DNA from: Methylomonas lenta
Lineage (GTDB): Bacteria; Pseudomonadota; Gammaproteobacteria; Methylococcales; Methylomonadaceae
DNA length: 48,453 bases
NCBI RefSeq assembly: GCF_001644015.1
Contig: NZ_LUUI01000026.1
Coordinates: 1-48,453 of the forward strand
Direction: 5' to 3'
Below, one piece after another: positions 47,167-48,453 of the stretch. Both the position numbers and the translations under genes were made by a program. The first letter of the stretch is position 1. Each line of letters opens with the position of its first letter. The notes under the pieces are model-generated. The model worked only from the letters and a program-made list of their open reading frames with translations. It searched no databases and was not told the DNA's origin.

Positions 47167-47266
47167 TATTACAAGTGCTGCGCTTCAATAGCCGCTGTTA
47201 AAGTGATAGGCTATACCCAGTATTTAACTCAGGTATTAACAGTCACTTACACAATGGAGTTTACAT

Positions 47267-48358
47267 ATGGCCGGTATTGACAAGGTTGTTGTCGAAAATC
47301 TGCTTAAAACCTTTATCGATCCCAACGTCGCTACGGATTTGGTTTCCGCCAAATCGGTCAAGCATATCGCCATTGATGGTGCCGACGTCAGCATCAAAAT
47401 TGAATTGGGTTACCCAGCCAAAAGCTATCTGCCGGAATTAAAAGAAAAGCTGGCGCAAAAGCTGGCGACGCTACCCGGCATAGGCAACATTGAAGTGATT
47501 GTGGAGGTAAACATCGTTTCGCATGCGGTACAAAAAACCCTGAAACCGTTGCCTAATGTGAAAAATATTATTGCTATCGCTTCCGGCAAAGGCGGGGTTG
47601 GCAAATCCACCACCTCAGTAAATCTTGCACTGGCCCTGGCTGCAGAAGGTGCGAACGTGGGTATTTTGGATGCCGATATTTATGGCCCCAGTATCCCGAC
47701 CATGTTGGGTTTATCCGGAAAACCGGAAACCTTGGACGGCAAAATGATGTTGCCGAAAGTATCCTTCGGTATTCAGACTATTTCCATCGGCTATATGGTT
47801 GATCCTGACCAACCCATGATCTGGCGAGGCCCAATGGTTACTGGTGCTTTGCAGCAATTATTAACGCAAACCCAATGGTCTAATCTGGATTATTTGATTA
47901 TCGATTTACCGCCCGGCACCGGCGATATTCAACTGACCTTGGCGCAACAAATTCCGGTTAGTGGTGCGGTGGTTGTGACTACACCGCAAGACATTGCCCT
48001 GATCGATGCTCAGCGTGGCATAGGCATGTTCGAGAAAGTCAATGTACCCATTCTAGGGCTGGTGGAAAATATGAGCATCCACATCTGCAGTCAATGCGGG
48101 CATGAAGAAGCGATTTTCGGGCAGGGTGGCGGCTTGGCGATGTCAGAGAAAAACGACATCGAGTTGCTGGGATCGTTGCCGCTGGACATCAATATCCGCA
48201 AATTAGCCGACAGCGGCAGACCTACGGTGGTAGCTGAACCTGATAGCCGCGCTGCTGAAATGTATAAAGCCATTGCACGCAAAATGGCCGCGAAATTAGC
48301 TATGCGTACACGGGATTACAGCGGAAAATTCCCAAACATTGTGATCCAGAATACCTAA
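47267..48358 (+). CDS. Mrp/ApbC iron-sulfur cluster carrier ATPase
   Basis: This 363-residue protein has a MIP18/DUF59-like N-terminal domain at about 5-85 and a deviant Walker A GKGGVGKST at 107-115. DADIYGPSIP, DLPPGTGD and a CSQC pair (Cys274, Cys277) for the bridging 4Fe-4S cluster of the dimer follow. It delivers Fe-S clusters to apo-proteins. GGAG precedes the ATG. It stands alone; a MITE copy follows its stop directly. Confidence 0.95.
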   Translation: MAGIDKVVVENLLKTFIDPNVATDLVSAKSVKHIAIDGADVSIKIELGYPAKSYLPELKEKLAQKLATLPGIGNIEVIVEVNIVSHAVQKTLKPLPNVKNIIAIASGKGGVGKSTTSVNLALALAAEGANVGILDADIYGPSIPTMLGLSGKPETLDGKMMLPKVSFGIQTISIGYMVDPDQPMIWRGPMVTGALQQLLTQTQWSNLDYLIIDLPPGTGDIQLTLAQQIPVSGAVVVTTPQDIALIDAQRGIGMFEKVNVPILGLVENMSIHICSQCGHEEAIFGQGGGLAMSEKNDIELLGSLPLDINIRKLADSGRPTVVAEPDSRAAEMYKAIARKMAAKLAMRTRDYSGKFPNIVIQNT

Positions 48359-48453
48359 GGAATGCGCAAGGAATATCATATGCAAGAATCCTGTGTAGGT
48401 GCGGATTTATCCGCACAGTGCGAATAAATCCGCACCCACAGCTGACGAACTTG
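48356..48453. repeat. Second MITE-like copy, cut off by the window end
   Basis: The segment differs from 31525-31622 at 6 of 98 positions with no gaps and has the same long hairpin. It begins with the TAA of the preceding gene, so the element's terminal TAAGGAATGCGCA may have supplied or preserved that stop codon. Its right end lies outside the window. Confidence 0.82.

Noticed and set aside
1-48453. CRISPR arrays, tRNA, rRNA and intact insertion sequences.
   Set aside because: No regularly spaced repeats, cloverleaf, rRNA or transposase gene was recognised on either strand.

Overview
The window looks like chromosome from a gammaproteobacterium of moderate GC content. The mix of genes (TreZ trehalose synthesis, a DabAB inorganic-carbon pump, a Pho-regulated OprP porin, many c-di-GMP and two-component proteins) and the dispersed palindromic repeats would fit a methanotroph of the Methylococcales. 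That placement is inference, since no methane-oxidation gene is present. No rRNA, tRNA, CRISPR array or intact transposase gene was seen.

Layout. 1-421: a gene-free 408-bp element bounded by a perfect 27-bp inverted repeat. 451-4711 (mostly minus strand): a small secreted protein with its terminator, a MASE3-PAS-PAS-GGDEF diguanylate cyclase, and RarA. 4793-8075: accA, tilS, a large structured repeat, and two small membrane proteins. 8083-12447: a class I methyltransferase, then an OprP/OprO-type phosphate porin behind a near-consensus PhoB promoter, and a beta-propeller lipoprotein. 12478-23504: a flippase, then on the minus strand an NtrC-type sigma-54 regulator, its histidine kinase and a SulP anion transporter. 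These lie divergently from dabA-dabB, which has a well-spaced sigma-54 (-24/-12) promoter. 23568-31502: a CDF metal exporter, a truncated heme-oxygenase relic, a large hybrid kinase and a REC-REC-PAS-GGDEF-EAL phosphodiesterase. 31525-36376: a MITE, a class 3 lipase, a YbbA/YbbP-like ABC system and an ICMT-like methyltransferase. 36583-39166: an SLC12-type cation-chloride cotransporter split by a single-base frameshift. 39480-48358: a YebC/PmpR regulator, a LOG protein, an apparent gene relic, treZ overlapping an L,D-transpeptidase gene, a PhoA-type alkaline phosphatase behind a second PhoB box, a lipoprotein, and the Mrp/ApbC Fe-S carrier. A second MITE copy runs off the end.

How the genes may work together. 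(1) Bicarbonate/CO2 supply: SulP plus DabAB, probably under the adjacent kinase/sigma-54 activator pair. (2) Phosphate starvation: the porin and the alkaline phosphatase share PhoB-box promoters with the same geometry. (3) c-di-GMP and multistep phosphorelay: one cyclase, one hybrid kinase, and one receiver-EAL protein coupled to that kinase. The strongest candidate for a little-described system is the SulP / histidine kinase / sigma-54 regulator / DabAB locus.
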